Origin: a virus
Direction: 5' to 3' (one strand)
Length of the DNA: 31,318 nt
Virus record (IMG/VR): IMGVR_UViG_3300046616_000107
Span: 1 to 31,318 of that record
Both the position numbers and the translations under genes were made by a program. This document shows positions 16,388 to 23,971 of this stretch, one piece after another. A model generated the notes under the pieces. The model did no database searches. It was not told where the DNA came from and saw nothing but the letters and a program-made list of their open reading frames with translations. Every line of letters starts with the position of its first letter. Within the stretch, counting starts at the first letter, position 1.

Positions 16388-17746
16388 TCAGCCGATGTCT
16401 CCAATATTGCCCTGATCAAAGGCAGTCCCGAGAGCCGCGCCGATGGAGCTGGTTTGTTTTTTAACTTCACCAGCCATCTTGGTGATCTCGGTTTCAGCGA
16501 TGCCAAAATCACGCTGGATCTGAGCATCACTCCAGCCAAGCTGTTTTTTGAGGATTCCGTTTTCCAGTTGAGTTTTTTCACCGGTGGACTGAGCATCTTT
16601 CCATTTTGTCTCAATCTCCAGATCCTCATCCGTCTCAATTTTCATGCAGCAAGCCATCAGGCGGCTCCAGCTTTCACCAAAAGCAACCTGAGCATCCGAG
16701 ACGGTTTCAGTGAGCGGAGCCTCAGCTTTTTCGAGAGCTTCGCCGGACGGAAACTGACCGCCTGTGAGCTGCAAATAATGGAGCGGAGTGCCGGTAGATC
16801 TGGCAATAGCTTCTCTGAGATCTTTCATGACGGCAATCGTCTGATTGAGATCCATGTCCGTGAATTCACCGAATTTGGCAATATCGCTTTTGGTGGTTGC
16901 CCACTGCTCATCCACTTCGAACGGCACCAGAGGTCTGCCGGTTTCCTCATCAATCGGATAAGAAATGCCGGTTGTCCATCTTTGGCGTAAAGAGTTAAAT
17001 TCCATTCCGACGAAAAGATCAGCCAAGGCTTTATTTAATCCGGATTGGAGCGGAATTGCGTCAGTGAGCAAACTTTCACCGGCTGAGAAGTGAAAAACAG
17101 GCACCACACCAAGATCATGCTCCAGCGGAAAAGCCTCACCAGGCACCGCGCGTGGCTCAAAGTCCTCGGCATTGGTGATCTCGGCTCCGGATGAGATCTC
17201 ATTTTTGCTGATCCATTTTTCGATCCGATCCGGAAAATACAAAGTCACATAAAGCTTTTGATCAATACCTTTCCAGACCTTGGCAGCCATCTCGGTCTCA
17301 CCGGTTTCCTCGCTCTGCCAGACGGCAATTGATTCAGAGGTTTTCTGAGGATAAATTCTGGCTTTTTTGTCATCTGCCGGATCGTACCAAACCACGGCAT
17401 AAGCATCACCGGCTTTAAACGCCTGCCGGTGGATCTCCTTGGCTCTGAGCGGCATCAGGTTTCTTTTCCAGATTTTCCAGGCTCTGTCTTGGATCTCGGA
17501 GCTGTCGGAGTTAAAACCGATCACCTCAAGCCTGCTCGATGGAGCTTTAACCACCGTTTTGCACATATTATCCTTGAGAGTCTGGAGCCGCTTTCCAAAT
17601 TTTTGTTTGAATTTATCGGATGCGTAATTCAAAGGATGCTTTCCTTTGTAAAAATCCTCAAAGATCGTGTATAAATCAGCCTGACCGGTGATCTGATTGA
17701 TTGCCGTCTGCAAAAATGTTCTGTTCGGTTCCTGATCGTCTGCCAT
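16388..17746 (-). CDS. Portal protein, SPP1 gp6-like
   Basis: A 452-residue protein between TerL and MuF. It fits the SPP1 gp6-like portal family in length and layout: N-terminal helices (residues 10-60), a stem/clip region, the segment HDLGVVPVFHF (210-220), then LNKALADLFVGMEFNS (238-252) and the crown-side motif STGTPLHYLQLTGGQFPSGEAL (317-338), where portal families usually have P-x-x-(L/F)....N/G-x-x-S-G-E-AL. It forms the dodecameric ring at the capsid vertex, docking terminase and later the head-tail adaptor. GAGGAG lies about 15 bases before ATG 17746. Its stop nearly touches the MuF start (TGATCATG). Confidence 0.9.
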   Translation of the reverse strand: MADDQEPNRTFLQTAINQITGQADLYTIFEDFYKGKHPLNYASDKFKQKFGKRLQTLKDNMCKTVVKAPSSRLEVIGFNSDSSEIQDRAWKIWKRNLMPLRAKEIHRQAFKAGDAYAVVWYDPADDKKARIYPQKTSESIAVWQSEETGETEMAAKVWKGIDQKLYVTLYFPDRIEKWISKNEISSGAEITNAEDFEPRAVPGEAFPLEHDLGVVPVFHFSAGESLLTDAIPLQSGLNKALADLFVGMEFNSLRQRWTTGISYPIDEETGRPLVPFEVDEQWATTKSDIAKFGEFTDMDLNQTIAVMKDLREAIARSTGTPLHYLQLTGGQFPSGEALEKAEAPLTETVSDAQVAFGESWSRLMACCMKIETDEDLEIETKWKDAQSTGEKTQLENGILKKQLGWSDAQIQRDFGIAETEITKMAGEVKKQTSSIGAALGTAFDQGNIGDIG

Positions 17747-17788
17747 AAAATAAATTCGCGCTCCTCAATATATATCCTCTAACGAGGA

Positions 17789-19282
17789 TCAAAATCCTCT
17801 TGCCTCATCAGCATCAGTTTCAAGCTCATTAAAAGCTCCTGATCCGGCATCCATTAAATCATCATGCGGCTCATCCGGCTGGTTGTGGATGTGGCTCAAA
17901 TAAAGTCCGTTCCATGATCCGAGTAAAACAAGAATCTCACCGTTCTCCGCTGCCTTTGCCTGCGGCTTTGCTCTTTCGAACTTATCTCCGCGCGGCTTGA
18001 TAAAATCTACGTCTCGGATCCCGAGTTGCCGGATCTCTTTCTCCAGCTTGAAAGCTTCGCGCTTTGCCGCCGATCCACCCTCTAATTCAACCCTGAGCAT
18101 GAATCTGGCTCTGAAAGTCTTGGCAAACTGGAGATCCGTTTGAGCCATCTGTTTGAGCAGCCGGTCAACCTCAGCCGGTGGAGCCTGGATCTGAAAGGCA
18201 TCGAGGATCACAAACTGTTTTGTTTTCCGTGAATAACCGATCATGACTCTGGCTGAATAATCAGGATCTTTATTGCCACCAGATGTCTTGGAGCCTTTGA
18301 TCTCTTTTTCGGTGGCTGCCAGATCCCAAAATGAGCAGATCACATCAATTGGCGGCAGATCCTCTCTGGAGACGATTTCAAACCATGAGCGGTTAAAGAA
18401 TTTGCCTGCTTCAAGTCTGACTTTCCAATTGCCGTTAAGGAGCCGCATCCGGTCAACCAGCGGCAGAGCATACAAATTACCTTTATAGGCTTTATCGACT
18501 TTCAGCAGTTCCTGATTGTCATCGACCAGCGACGGCACAAACGTGATGGATTTGGCAAAATCTTCACCAAGCTCCTCAACCAGCTCCGGAAACTGGTCAG
18601 CTAATTCCTCTTTGGTGTCGCTCCAGATCAGCTCTCCGTTGATCCGAACAAACCAGCGGATCACTCCTGCTCTCTCCTCGATTGGAAAGCCGGTTTCCTC
18701 ATCAATCCACCAGGCAATTAGTTTTGCTACCCAGGAATCCGCATCCGGATTGCAAGTGGCTCTGATGTAAGGTTTCACGCCGGACATGGATCTGTTGCGG
18801 CTGAGCATGTACCAGAATTGACGCTCCAAAAAATGAGTCAGCTCATCAAAGCCGATCATGGCAATTTGTGAGCCCTGCCAATCGCTCAGATTTTTTTCAT
18901 ACTGGAGATGGGCAAACTGGATAATTGCGCCGGACGGAAAAGTCCATTTGTGATCCGTTTGGTTTGGTTTAGCTCTGACCAGCGGAAAAAGCTTGTTTGA
19001 TTCATCCCACAAGCCGCCTGGATTTGTGATCTGAGGAGATGTCCGTCTAAAAATGACGGCTCCGAATTCCGGATTATATGTGTGGCGCATGGACTCCAAT
19101 AGGAGAGTCCAACTTTTTCCACCACCGGCACCACCACCAAAAATAAGGATGTCCGCGTTTGAAGAAAGTGCCAACTCTTGTTTAGGCTGAGGTCTGATAG
19201 CTTTTCTAGCTCCCGTCATAATCTTTCCAGAAAGTGCCAACTCCTGCTTAGGCTGCGGTTTTATAACTCTCCTAGCTAACAT
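17789..19282 (-). CDS. terL: Terminase large subunit
   Basis: The packaging motor ATPase/nuclease. Counting from ATG 19282 (497 residues): Walker A GGGAGGGKS at 49-57, IFRRTSP (the arginine-containing segment) further on, Walker B MIGFDELTHF, then nuclease motifs FWDLAA (first Asp), and the C-terminal HDDLMDAGSGAF with the last catalytic Asp. The start is uncertain: ATG 19351 has no ribosome binding site, ATG 19282 follows AAGGGGAGCA, and ATG 19219 follows GGAAAG. The N terminus contains two copies of (V/A)I(K/R)PQPKQELALS. Only the second directly precedes the P-loop and corresponds to the normal adenine-binding Q motif. Overlap with TerS has been lost here compared with typical coupling. 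It acts with TerS and the portal. Confidence 0.95.
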   Translation of the reverse strand: MLARRVIKPQPKQELALSGKIMTGARKAIRPQPKQELALSSNADILIFGGGAGGGKSWTLLLESMRHTYNPEFGAVIFRRTSPQITNPGGLWDESNKLFPLVRAKPNQTDHKWTFPSGAIIQFAHLQYEKNLSDWQGSQIAMIGFDELTHFLERQFWYMLSRNRSMSGVKPYIRATCNPDADSWVAKLIAWWIDEETGFPIEERAGVIRWFVRINGELIWSDTKEELADQFPELVEELGEDFAKSITFVPSLVDDNQELLKVDKAYKGNLYALPLVDRMRLLNGNWKVRLEAGKFFNRSWFEIVSREDLPPIDVICSFWDLAATEKEIKGSKTSGGNKDPDYSARVMIGYSRKTKQFVILDAFQIQAPPAEVDRLLKQMAQTDLQFAKTFRARFMLRVELEGGSAAKREAFKLEKEIRQLGIRDVDFIKPRGDKFERAKPQAKAAENGEILVLLGSWNGLYLSHIHNQPDEPHDDLMDAGSGAFNELETDADEARGF

Positions 19283-19410
19283 TGCTCCCCTTAACAAAGT
19301 GCCGTTTTCCTTTGTCCACTGCTTTCCGCTCCTCTCAAAACCCTGCTCCATTCACCGAAAATCTAAATATTTCCAAGAGCAATCTCTTGCTTTGGCTGAG
19401 GCTTGATCAT
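19164..19410 (-). repeat. Three diverged copies of the TerL Q-motif segment
   Basis: Copies at about 19164-19219, 19230-19282 and 19363-19410, read on the minus strand. They encode IRPQPKQELALS, IKPQPKQELALS and IKPQPKQEIALG. The first two are in the TerL frame; the third is in another frame (MIKPQPKQEIALGNI then TAG). The copies share GAGTTGGCACTTTCT in two cases and otherwise differ mostly at synonymous positions. Confidence 0.85.
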
Positions 19411-19426
19411 CCTCTTTTTGATCCTT

Positions 19427-19483
19427 TCAGTGATCCGTTTTCTTTGGATCTTTGGTGTGCCGCTCATGGTTTTTATCAGGCAT
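19427..19483 (-). other. Short open frame at the expected TerL coupling point
   Basis: An 18-codon frame (MPDKNHERHTKDPKKTDH) whose ATG overlaps the TerS stop by 8 bases (ATGCCTGA), the arrangement expected for a coupled TerL start. It stops at TGA 19427. One base further on, the +1 frame continues as ERIKKRMIKPQPKQEIALG. It looks like the remains of an older TerL N terminus, or a leader peptide. It is not a normal gene in its present form. Confidence 0.4.
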
Positions 19484-20177
19484 CGCGTCCGTTTTCGGGA
19501 ATGTAAAAGATGACATCAGCACCGTCATCAATGGTGGCATCAATTTTCTGAGTGAAAAGTTTGTGATGTTTGCCAAGCAGCTCCAGAGCCTCGGTGGCTG
19601 AATAGAGCTCAAATTCAACTTCCTCGGTCAAGATCTCAGTGGACATCATTCCGGCTGCTCCAAGTTCATCTAAAATATCCTGCACATCAGACGGTACAGA
19701 TTCCGGCAGATCTACGATCTCGGTTTTTTTCTCTCTGACCATCCTTTTGGTTTTGATTTTCTTAACCAGATGGATGGATCCGTTGGCTCTGGCTTTTGCC
19801 AGGTCGAAAATGATGATATTCGGATTTTTCCCCTCGTCATCATCAGCCAGCACGTCATCAATCGAGCCTCGGGCAATTGATGCAAGCCTTGCCAGATTTT
19901 CTCTGGCTGACATTGCCACTTCATCCATGACGGCATCAATATAAGCCTTGACGTGCGGTCTCCGGATGATCTTATATCCGGCTGAGGTCATAGTGGACTG
20001 ATTGCCGGTATAGCCAGCCAGCTTGGCTGCTCTGGTCGCGTTCATCTGAGCCTCACCAAGATAAAAATCCGCAAAGGTTTTTTCCTTTGCGGTCAAAAGC
20101 TTTCTGAGCTCTGCCGGATCCGGTGGAGATTCAAGATCATCCTCAAACTCATCAAAATTTTCTTGATTTTCACTCAT
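19476..20177 (-). CDS. terS: Terminase small subunit
   Basis: A 233-residue protein matching the Terminase_2-type small subunit. The N-terminal acidic tail (1-24) is followed by LTAKEKTFADFYLGEAQMNATRAAKLAGYTGNQ (HTH DNA-binding region, about 28-62), then IIRRPHVKAYIDAVMDE. The central part is an oligomerisation helix region, and the C-terminal ATEALELLGKHHKLFTQKI is typical of the family and is thought to contact TerL. It recognises viral DNA for packaging. Its start overlaps the upstream membrane protein by 8 bases; its stop overlaps the short frame at 19427-19483. Confidence 0.9.
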   Translation of the reverse strand: MSENQENFDEFEDDLESPPDPAELRKLLTAKEKTFADFYLGEAQMNATRAAKLAGYTGNQSTMTSAGYKIIRRPHVKAYIDAVMDEVAMSARENLARLASIARGSIDDVLADDDEGKNPNIIIFDLAKARANGSIHLVKKIKTKRMVREKKTEIVDLPESVPSDVQDILDELGAAGMMSTEILTEEVEFELYSATEALELLGKHHKLFTQKIDATIDDGADVIFYIPENGRDA

Positions 20178-20514
20178 CTAAAAACTTTGCCTGGATCTTG
20201 TCGAATTCAGCCGCCTGCCAGAGTTGGCTGATCTCCTGACGCTCTTGATCCGTGAATTTTCTGCCAGCCGCAAAAGCATTAATCATCATGATTGCCACCT
20301 TGGCTCTGGCATCCTGCACATTTTCTCTGCTCTGGTGATAAGCATCAGCATCCTTGTAGTGCTGCAAAAGGCTTTCTTTGGTTGATTCTGCCAGCGGCAG
20401 AGCTTTCATGGTGTAATAATTGAAAACCAGTCCACCAAGCTGCATGACCATGATCACCAGCAGCAACCATCTCCAAAACTGTCTTTTCCAGCCAGTTAAA
20501 GTGTCAAAAGGCAT
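20170..20514 (-). CDS. Single-pass membrane protein between receiver and TerS
   Basis: A 114-residue protein with one hydrophobic segment (RWLLLVIMVMQLGGLVFNYY, about 15-34) and a hydrophilic helical C-terminal domain (about 45-114; FTDQERQEISQLWQAAEFDKIQAKF). It overlaps the receiver gene by 11 bases (ATGCCTTTTGA) and TerS by 8 bases, so the three are translationally coupled. The N-terminal KRQFWR before the membrane segment would favour an N-in topology with the C-terminal domain in the periplasm. It could be an antiholin or exclusion protein, or a partner of the receiver. No family recognised. Confidence 0.7.
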   Translation of the reverse strand: MPFDTLTGWKRQFWRWLLLVIMVMQLGGLVFNYYTMKALPLAESTKESLLQHYKDADAYHQSRENVQDARAKVAIMMINAFAAGRKFTDQERQEISQLWQAAEFDKIQAKFLDE

Positions 20515-20992
20515 CCTTTTTCTCTCCTGAATAATTTGTTTTAGCGTTTTGCAGCTCCTCTGACTGCTTTTCTCTTGATTCTAACCATGCAGAAACTTTG
20601 TCATAGAGCTCAGGTGTGTCATCCGGTTTGTGAAAAATTTTCTCCACCTGAGTCTTGGCAGCCACACGCTCAGTGGCTCCACCGGCTGACTGGTGATGTG
20701 CGGTATAAAATGCCAGCGGCACCGGCTCCGAATTATAAGCCTGTTCATTGATCCGGATCTGCTCAGCAATGGTCAGACCGTCGAGCACCGGCAGAGAGAG
20801 GTCGAGCAGCACCGCTTTGATCTTACCGGCTCTGAGCTTCAAAAAATCCAGCAGAGCCGCTCCGGTGGTAAAGCCTGCAACGGATTCGCCTTGATCAATA
20901 AAGATCCATGCGGTCAGATGCAGATTGCTCTCATCGTCATCACAGATCACAATCCATTTTTTTTCCGGTTTTTGTATAAGTTGATCAGCCAT
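20504..20992 (-). CDS. Stand-alone response regulator receiver (CheY-like)
   Basis: A 162-residue protein with a full receiver domain (about 11-140): beta1 followed by the acidic pair within D18-D19-D20, the phosphoacceptor Asp D64 in VLLDLSLPVLDG, T97 in LAFYTAHH and the conserved K122 in FHKPDD. All residues needed for phosphorylation are present, so it should be able to accept phosphate from a host histidine kinase or small donors. There is no output domain; the last 20 residues are hydrophilic. AGAGGGAAA precedes ATG 20992. It sits between lysis-type genes and the terminase and overlaps the membrane protein gene downstream. Receivers are rare in phage structural operons. Function here is unknown. 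Confidence 0.9.
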   Translation of the reverse strand: MADQLIQKPEKKWIVICDDDESNLHLTAWIFIDQGESVAGFTTGAALLDFLKLRAGKIKAVLLDLSLPVLDGLTIAEQIRINEQAYNSEPVPLAFYTAHHQSAGGATERVAAKTQVEKIFHKPDDTPELYDKVSAWLESREKQSEELQNAKTNYSGEKKDAF

Positions 20993-21003
20993 TTTCCCTC
21001 TTG

Positions 21004-21534
21004 TTATTGATTGCCAGTGGTGTGCTGGTCAATGCCTAATTTGTTCTCCAGTTCCATGATCTCAGCTCTCAATCTAAATTCAGTCTTGGCTCTTGCCTCA
21101 TCCTCAAGCTCCATCTCCTCAATAATCTTGACCTTTGCCAGAACTAAAGCAGACTTGGTGGAGATCTCCAGCTCTTTGCTTGAAATTTCCAGCTCTTTGG
21201 CTGCCAGCTCAGCCGTGTGTTTTAATTCCTGAGCTGCAAGCTCAGCTGTATGCTTTAATTTCTGATCACTGAGCTCATCCTTTTGATCCTGGATCTTTTT
21301 GCCTCGGGTATCAGCCAGAGCAGATGCCTCAGCCAAAGCCTTGGTCAGCTCTTCACGGTTTTTGGAGTGCCAGAAAAAGTAAATAATGGCAACAATCAAA
21401 CCAATGGCAGCCACTGGCGTAGCAATGGAGCCAATAGCGTCAATAATCACCTTTGCCTGAGTTGGCTCCGGTGTTGATTGCACTATTGGCGGCAGTTGCT
21501 GCAAGACAAAAATGAGAGATTGTGTCAGTTTCAT
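21004..21534 (-). CDS. Membrane-anchored coiled-coil protein
   Basis: About 176 residues from ATG 21534 (a TTG at 21579 and ATG 21543 are also in frame; none has a clear ribosome binding site). An N-terminal hydrophobic stretch (SLIFVLQQLPPIV) and a transmembrane helix (SIATPVAAIGLIVAIIYFFW) are followed by a long charged coiled coil with tandem heptad-like repeats: LKHTAELAAQE, LKHTAELAAKE, LEISSKE, LEISTKS. It lies between the spanin-like pair and the receiver. The two hydrophobic N-terminal segments would fit a holin-like or membrane scaffold role, but the coiled coil is long for a holin. Confidence 0.7.
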   Translation of the reverse strand: MKLTQSLIFVLQQLPPIVQSTPEPTQAKVIIDAIGSIATPVAAIGLIVAIIYFFWHSKNREELTKALAEASALADTRGKKIQDQKDELSDQKLKHTAELAAQELKHTAELAAKELEISSKELEISTKSALVLAKVKIIEEMELEDEARAKTEFRLRAEIMELENKLGIDQHTTGNQ

Positions 21535-21602
21535 GAAAACCATAGATTTTGAGAGCCATCCCGTTTGTTCAATATGCAAGGATCCGTGGTGCGTTAATCA
21601 GA

Positions 21603-22007
21603 TCAGCATCTTTTAATCTTGATCAGACCGAATAAAAAGCTGGTGGTGCTGCATTGCTTTTCGAGACGCTGGATAAGCTTTTCTGCCGTATCCAACATCG
21701 ATTTGAGCCGCGTGATCTCCTTTTGATCCAGCTCCAGCAGCTCATCACGTTTCATGATTTGATCCAGCCTGTCCTCAGCCAGATCTTTGCACGCTCTGAC
21801 CTCAGCCAGTGACTGATCCAGCATCTGACTGCACTCAGCCAGATCACTTGCGGCATTTGGAGTCTGATTGGTGATCTTGGCACCATTTTGCTCTGGTTTT
21901 GCTCCAGTTGGATTCTCTTGTGCTGCTGTCAGTATTGAGCACAGAATTGAAATTGCTGCCACTAGTAGCAGCCTTGTTGTCAGCTGTTTTAATTTGTTCA
22001 TTTGCAT
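21603..22007 (-). CDS. Putative outer spanin partner (overlapping gene)
   Basis: A 134-residue protein starting at ATG 22007, with GAGGAG 10 bases upstream; the frame is open to 22040. It has an N-terminal signal sequence (KQLTTRLLLVAAISILCSILTAAQ) with a possible signal peptidase I site near TAA/Q. The Cys at residue 23 does not fit a good lipobox (S-I-L-C), so lipidation is doubtful. A helical coiled-coil domain follows, with cysteine pairs (AECSQML, VRACKDL, EKQC). Its first 164 bases lie inside the 3' part of the 124-residue membrane protein gene in another frame, the arrangement seen for Rz/Rz1 spanins. It is longer and less Pro-rich than classical Rz1. Confidence 0.55.
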   Translation of the reverse strand: MQMNKLKQLTTRLLLVAAISILCSILTAAQENPTGAKPEQNGAKITNQTPNAASDLAECSQMLDQSLAEVRACKDLAEDRLDQIMKRDELLELDQKEITRLKSMLDTAEKLIQRLEKQCSTTSFLFGLIKIKRC

Positions 22008-22218
22008 TTTGTCTTTGCTCCTCAATTTGTTTGACTTCACCTTTGCCCTGCTGGATCTCCTGCTTTAGCTCCTCATTTTTCTTTTGCCAGATTTTTCCGT
22101 TGCATGAGTCCACAAAACCGAGGATCCAGAGAAATAGGATCACAGCCAAAACTCCAGCCGTGATCCAGTACCAATTTGCCAGAAAAAAGGCTCTGGCTGC
22201 CTGCCGTGTGATCTGCAT
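21844..22218 (-). CDS. Putative inner spanin (Rz-like)
   Basis: A 124-residue protein with an N-terminal transmembrane segment (FFLANWYWITAGVLAVILFLWILGFV, about 11-36) and a periplasmic coiled coil (KKNEELKQEIQQGKGEVKQIEEQRQNANEQ, about 46-75), ending in a basic, Cys-containing tail. This N-in/C-out layout matches inner-membrane spanins, which fuse inner and outer membranes at the last step of lysis in Gram-negative hosts. The overlapping gene in another frame encodes a secreted partner. It begins one base after the stop of the secreted 120-residue gene. No strong ribosome binding site is seen. Confidence 0.6.
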   Translation of the reverse strand: MQITRQAARAFFLANWYWITAGVLAVILFLWILGFVDSCNGKIWQKKNEELKQEIQQGKGEVKQIEEQRQNANEQIKTADNKAATSGSNFNSVLNTDSSTRESNWSKTRAKWCQDHQSDSKCRK

Positions 22219-22219
22219 C

Positions 22220-22582
22220 TTATTGATAAATGTGGATCACCAGATCATTGATAATGCCGCCTGCTCCGAGAATCGCATCAGCGGCGGCTCCGGCTGAATT
22301 GTAGGTTTTGATCGTCAGCACGTTGGCAGATGTTCTTTGGACCGTGATGACAGAACCGTCAGCCAGCACATTATTGGTGAAAAAGGCTGATGTGTTGGCA
22401 GGAAAGAGACCTGTTTTAGTGACGGTATAAACTCCGACACCGGGTCTGGCAATCACCGGAGCCGCTGGTTTGAGATTCGATCCGGCATTGTCATGTTTGA
22501 CGGTTGCCACCGGAGCAGTTGTGCCGGTCTGCACTAAGCCGATGGTGATCAATAAAAACGGTAAAAAGTTGCGCTTATACAT
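22220..22582 (-). CDS. Short secreted protein with fibre-like beta domain
   Basis: A 120-residue protein from ATG 22582, preceded by GAGGAGAATTTTCAATT; an upstream open stretch to 22696 overlaps the lysozyme gene and lacks a ribosome binding site. The first 22 residues form a signal peptide (KRN, then FLPFLLITIGLVQTGTTA). The mature protein is Ala/Val/Thr rich; its C terminus (ANTSAFFTNNVLADGSVITVQRTSANVLTIKTYNSAG ... IINDLVIHIYQ) has the strand pattern of phage fibre end-domains. A secreted copy of such a domain next to lysis genes is odd. Possible roles are masking of receptors after infection or a periplasmic lysis factor; both are speculative. Confidence 0.7.
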   Translation of the reverse strand: MYKRNFLPFLLITIGLVQTGTTAPVATVKHDNAGSNLKPAAPVIARPGVGVYTVTKTGLFPANTSAFFTNNVLADGSVITVQRTSANVLTIKTYNSAGAAADAILGAGGIINDLVIHIYQ

Positions 22583-22604
22583 AATTGAAAATTCTCCTCG
22601 AAAA

Positions 22605-23876
22605 CTAAAAAATTGATTGGATCCAGCTCTTTTTCTCCTGCACAGCATCAGCTCCAGCCGGTTGATTGAGCTTGATGTCATTTTTGGTGGTGTCACCGTT
22701 GATCCACATCCGCACGATAAAGCTGATCTGGATCAAGATCATTTTGATTGTTCTGTAAATTACATAAGCAATCAGCAGCCAGATGAGATAAGGCAGGATA
22801 AACATCAACATCTGGAGAAAAACTTGCAGCAGCTCAGACCAGTTGATCTGTCCGTCTGCTCCGATGGATTTGATACCGGCGATCAGACCGGAAAAGGACG
22901 GCACACCGAGTCCGAGAGCCGTGAGCCAAAAATTGACCTTTGAACCGATACCCTCAGCCGGTGGAGCGTTCATGGTTTTTGTCTCGGGATCCTGAGCCGG
23001 TGGATTAGGATCTTTATTGCCGGAGCCGTCATTCAAATTGATGATATTTTCAGCCTGCTGAGTTTTGCCGTCACCACCATCCTGCTCCTGATCGGCGGCT
23101 GGCTGCTCATCCGCTTGCTCCTCAGCCGGTTGCTCCGGCTCATCCATTTCCTGATCGGTAAAATCCGACGATTGAGCAATCAGTTGCTCTCTGGCATCCA
23201 TAATGACCTCATCAGGATCCTCAGTGCCAAGATCGACCTGGAGAGCTGCCGTCATAACTTTCTGGCTGGCTCCGGACTGAGCTTTCAGATCCTGGAGCAG
23301 CGGCTTGGCAAACTTCATGACCTGGAGAGCATTGAAAACATAATTCGGATCGTAGGTTTTGCCGGTTGGTTTGCCGGTATTCCAGATCCGGAGACAAGCC
23401 TCATAATTTTTATTGGTGAGAAATTGTCCGGTAACCAGCTCCATGAGCTTGATCGTATAGATCAGATGTTTGTCCGGATCTCTGAGATCCGAGATCGTGC
23501 CTTTGAGATTGTTGATCATGTGCCAGCCCATGATCTGACTTAAACCGTAACTGGTGGCAAGTGCTTTCAGAGCAGCCTCGCTGGCACCCATGATCTGCTG
23601 GCGGCTTACTCCTGAATAATTATTTTTGGTTTTGCCGCCGACAATGCACCAGCCTTTGTCTCTGAGATCTTTGAGATCCTGAAACACTCCGGACTCAAAT
23701 CTGGTGGCTGATTCGATGATCTTGCCGCCTCGGACTCCAGCCTCAACTCCGATTTTTCCAGCCAGAAAAGCCGGATCAATATTGGTGCCTGCAACGGCTG
23801 CGAGAATTTTTCTGCCAACTTGATCAACCACCATCCGCGCCTTGCTTTTGGCTTGGTTTTCCGTATATTTTGCCAT
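22605..23876 (-). CDS. Putative endolysin, lysozyme fold with C-terminal membrane region
   Basis: A 423-residue protein. Residues 1-200 resemble lysozyme-fold muramidases / transglycosylases: FLAGKIGVEAG (candidate catalytic E45), ESATRFESG (E55, E61), ATSYGLSQIMGW (107-118, like the S-x-G-x-x-Q-I-M-G motif of the N-acetylmuramidase/SLT families) and RIWNTGKPTGKTYDPNYV (163-180). Residues 240-310 are an acidic, Gln/Pro-rich linker. Residues 315-395 contain two or three hydrophobic segments (FWLTALGLGVPSFSGLIAG; FLQMLMFILPYLIWLLIAY; IKMILIQISFIV). The C terminus is hydrophilic. AAGGAGCAG precedes ATG 23876. A membrane-anchored endolysin is likely; a virion-associated enzyme is the alternative. 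There is no N-terminal signal or SAR sequence. Confidence 0.75.
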   Translation of the reverse strand: MAKYTENQAKSKARMVVDQVGRKILAAVAGTNIDPAFLAGKIGVEAGVRGGKIIESATRFESGVFQDLKDLRDKGWCIVGGKTKNNYSGVSRQQIMGASEAALKALATSYGLSQIMGWHMINNLKGTISDLRDPDKHLIYTIKLMELVTGQFLTNKNYEACLRIWNTGKPTGKTYDPNYVFNALQVMKFAKPLLQDLKAQSGASQKVMTAALQVDLGTEDPDEVIMDAREQLIAQSSDFTDQEMDEPEQPAEEQADEQPAADQEQDGGDGKTQQAENIINLNDGSGNKDPNPPAQDPETKTMNAPPAEGIGSKVNFWLTALGLGVPSFSGLIAGIKSIGADGQINWSELLQVFLQMLMFILPYLIWLLIAYVIYRTIKMILIQISFIVRMWINGDTTKNDIKLNQPAGADAVQEKKSWIQSIF

Positions 23877-23895
23877 GTTTTCTGCTCCTTAAATG

Positions 23896-23929
23896 AAAAA
23901 ACTCAAGCCAGAGGATCCGGCTTGAGTTT
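23896..23929 (-). terminator. Intrinsic terminator between accessory block and lysis genes
   Basis: A perfect 11-bp stem: AAACTCAAGCC (23899-23909) and GGCTTGAGTTT (23919-23929), with a 9-base loop. Six T follow on the minus strand. It lies after the winged-helix gene and before the endolysin gene, so it marks the end of the rightward block. Confidence 0.9.
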
Positions 23930-23971
23930 GAATTTATCACCTGAGAAAGATGGTGGATTTGCTTGGCTGTC

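Noticed and set aside
16454-16990. Plus-strand open frame of 178 codons
   Set aside because: It is antisense to the portal gene; composition and lack of ribosome binding site mark it as a shadow.
17774-17789. Small hairpin ATCCTC/GAGGAT between TerL and portal
   Set aside because: Only 6 bp of stem and no T tract; not a convincing terminator or operator.
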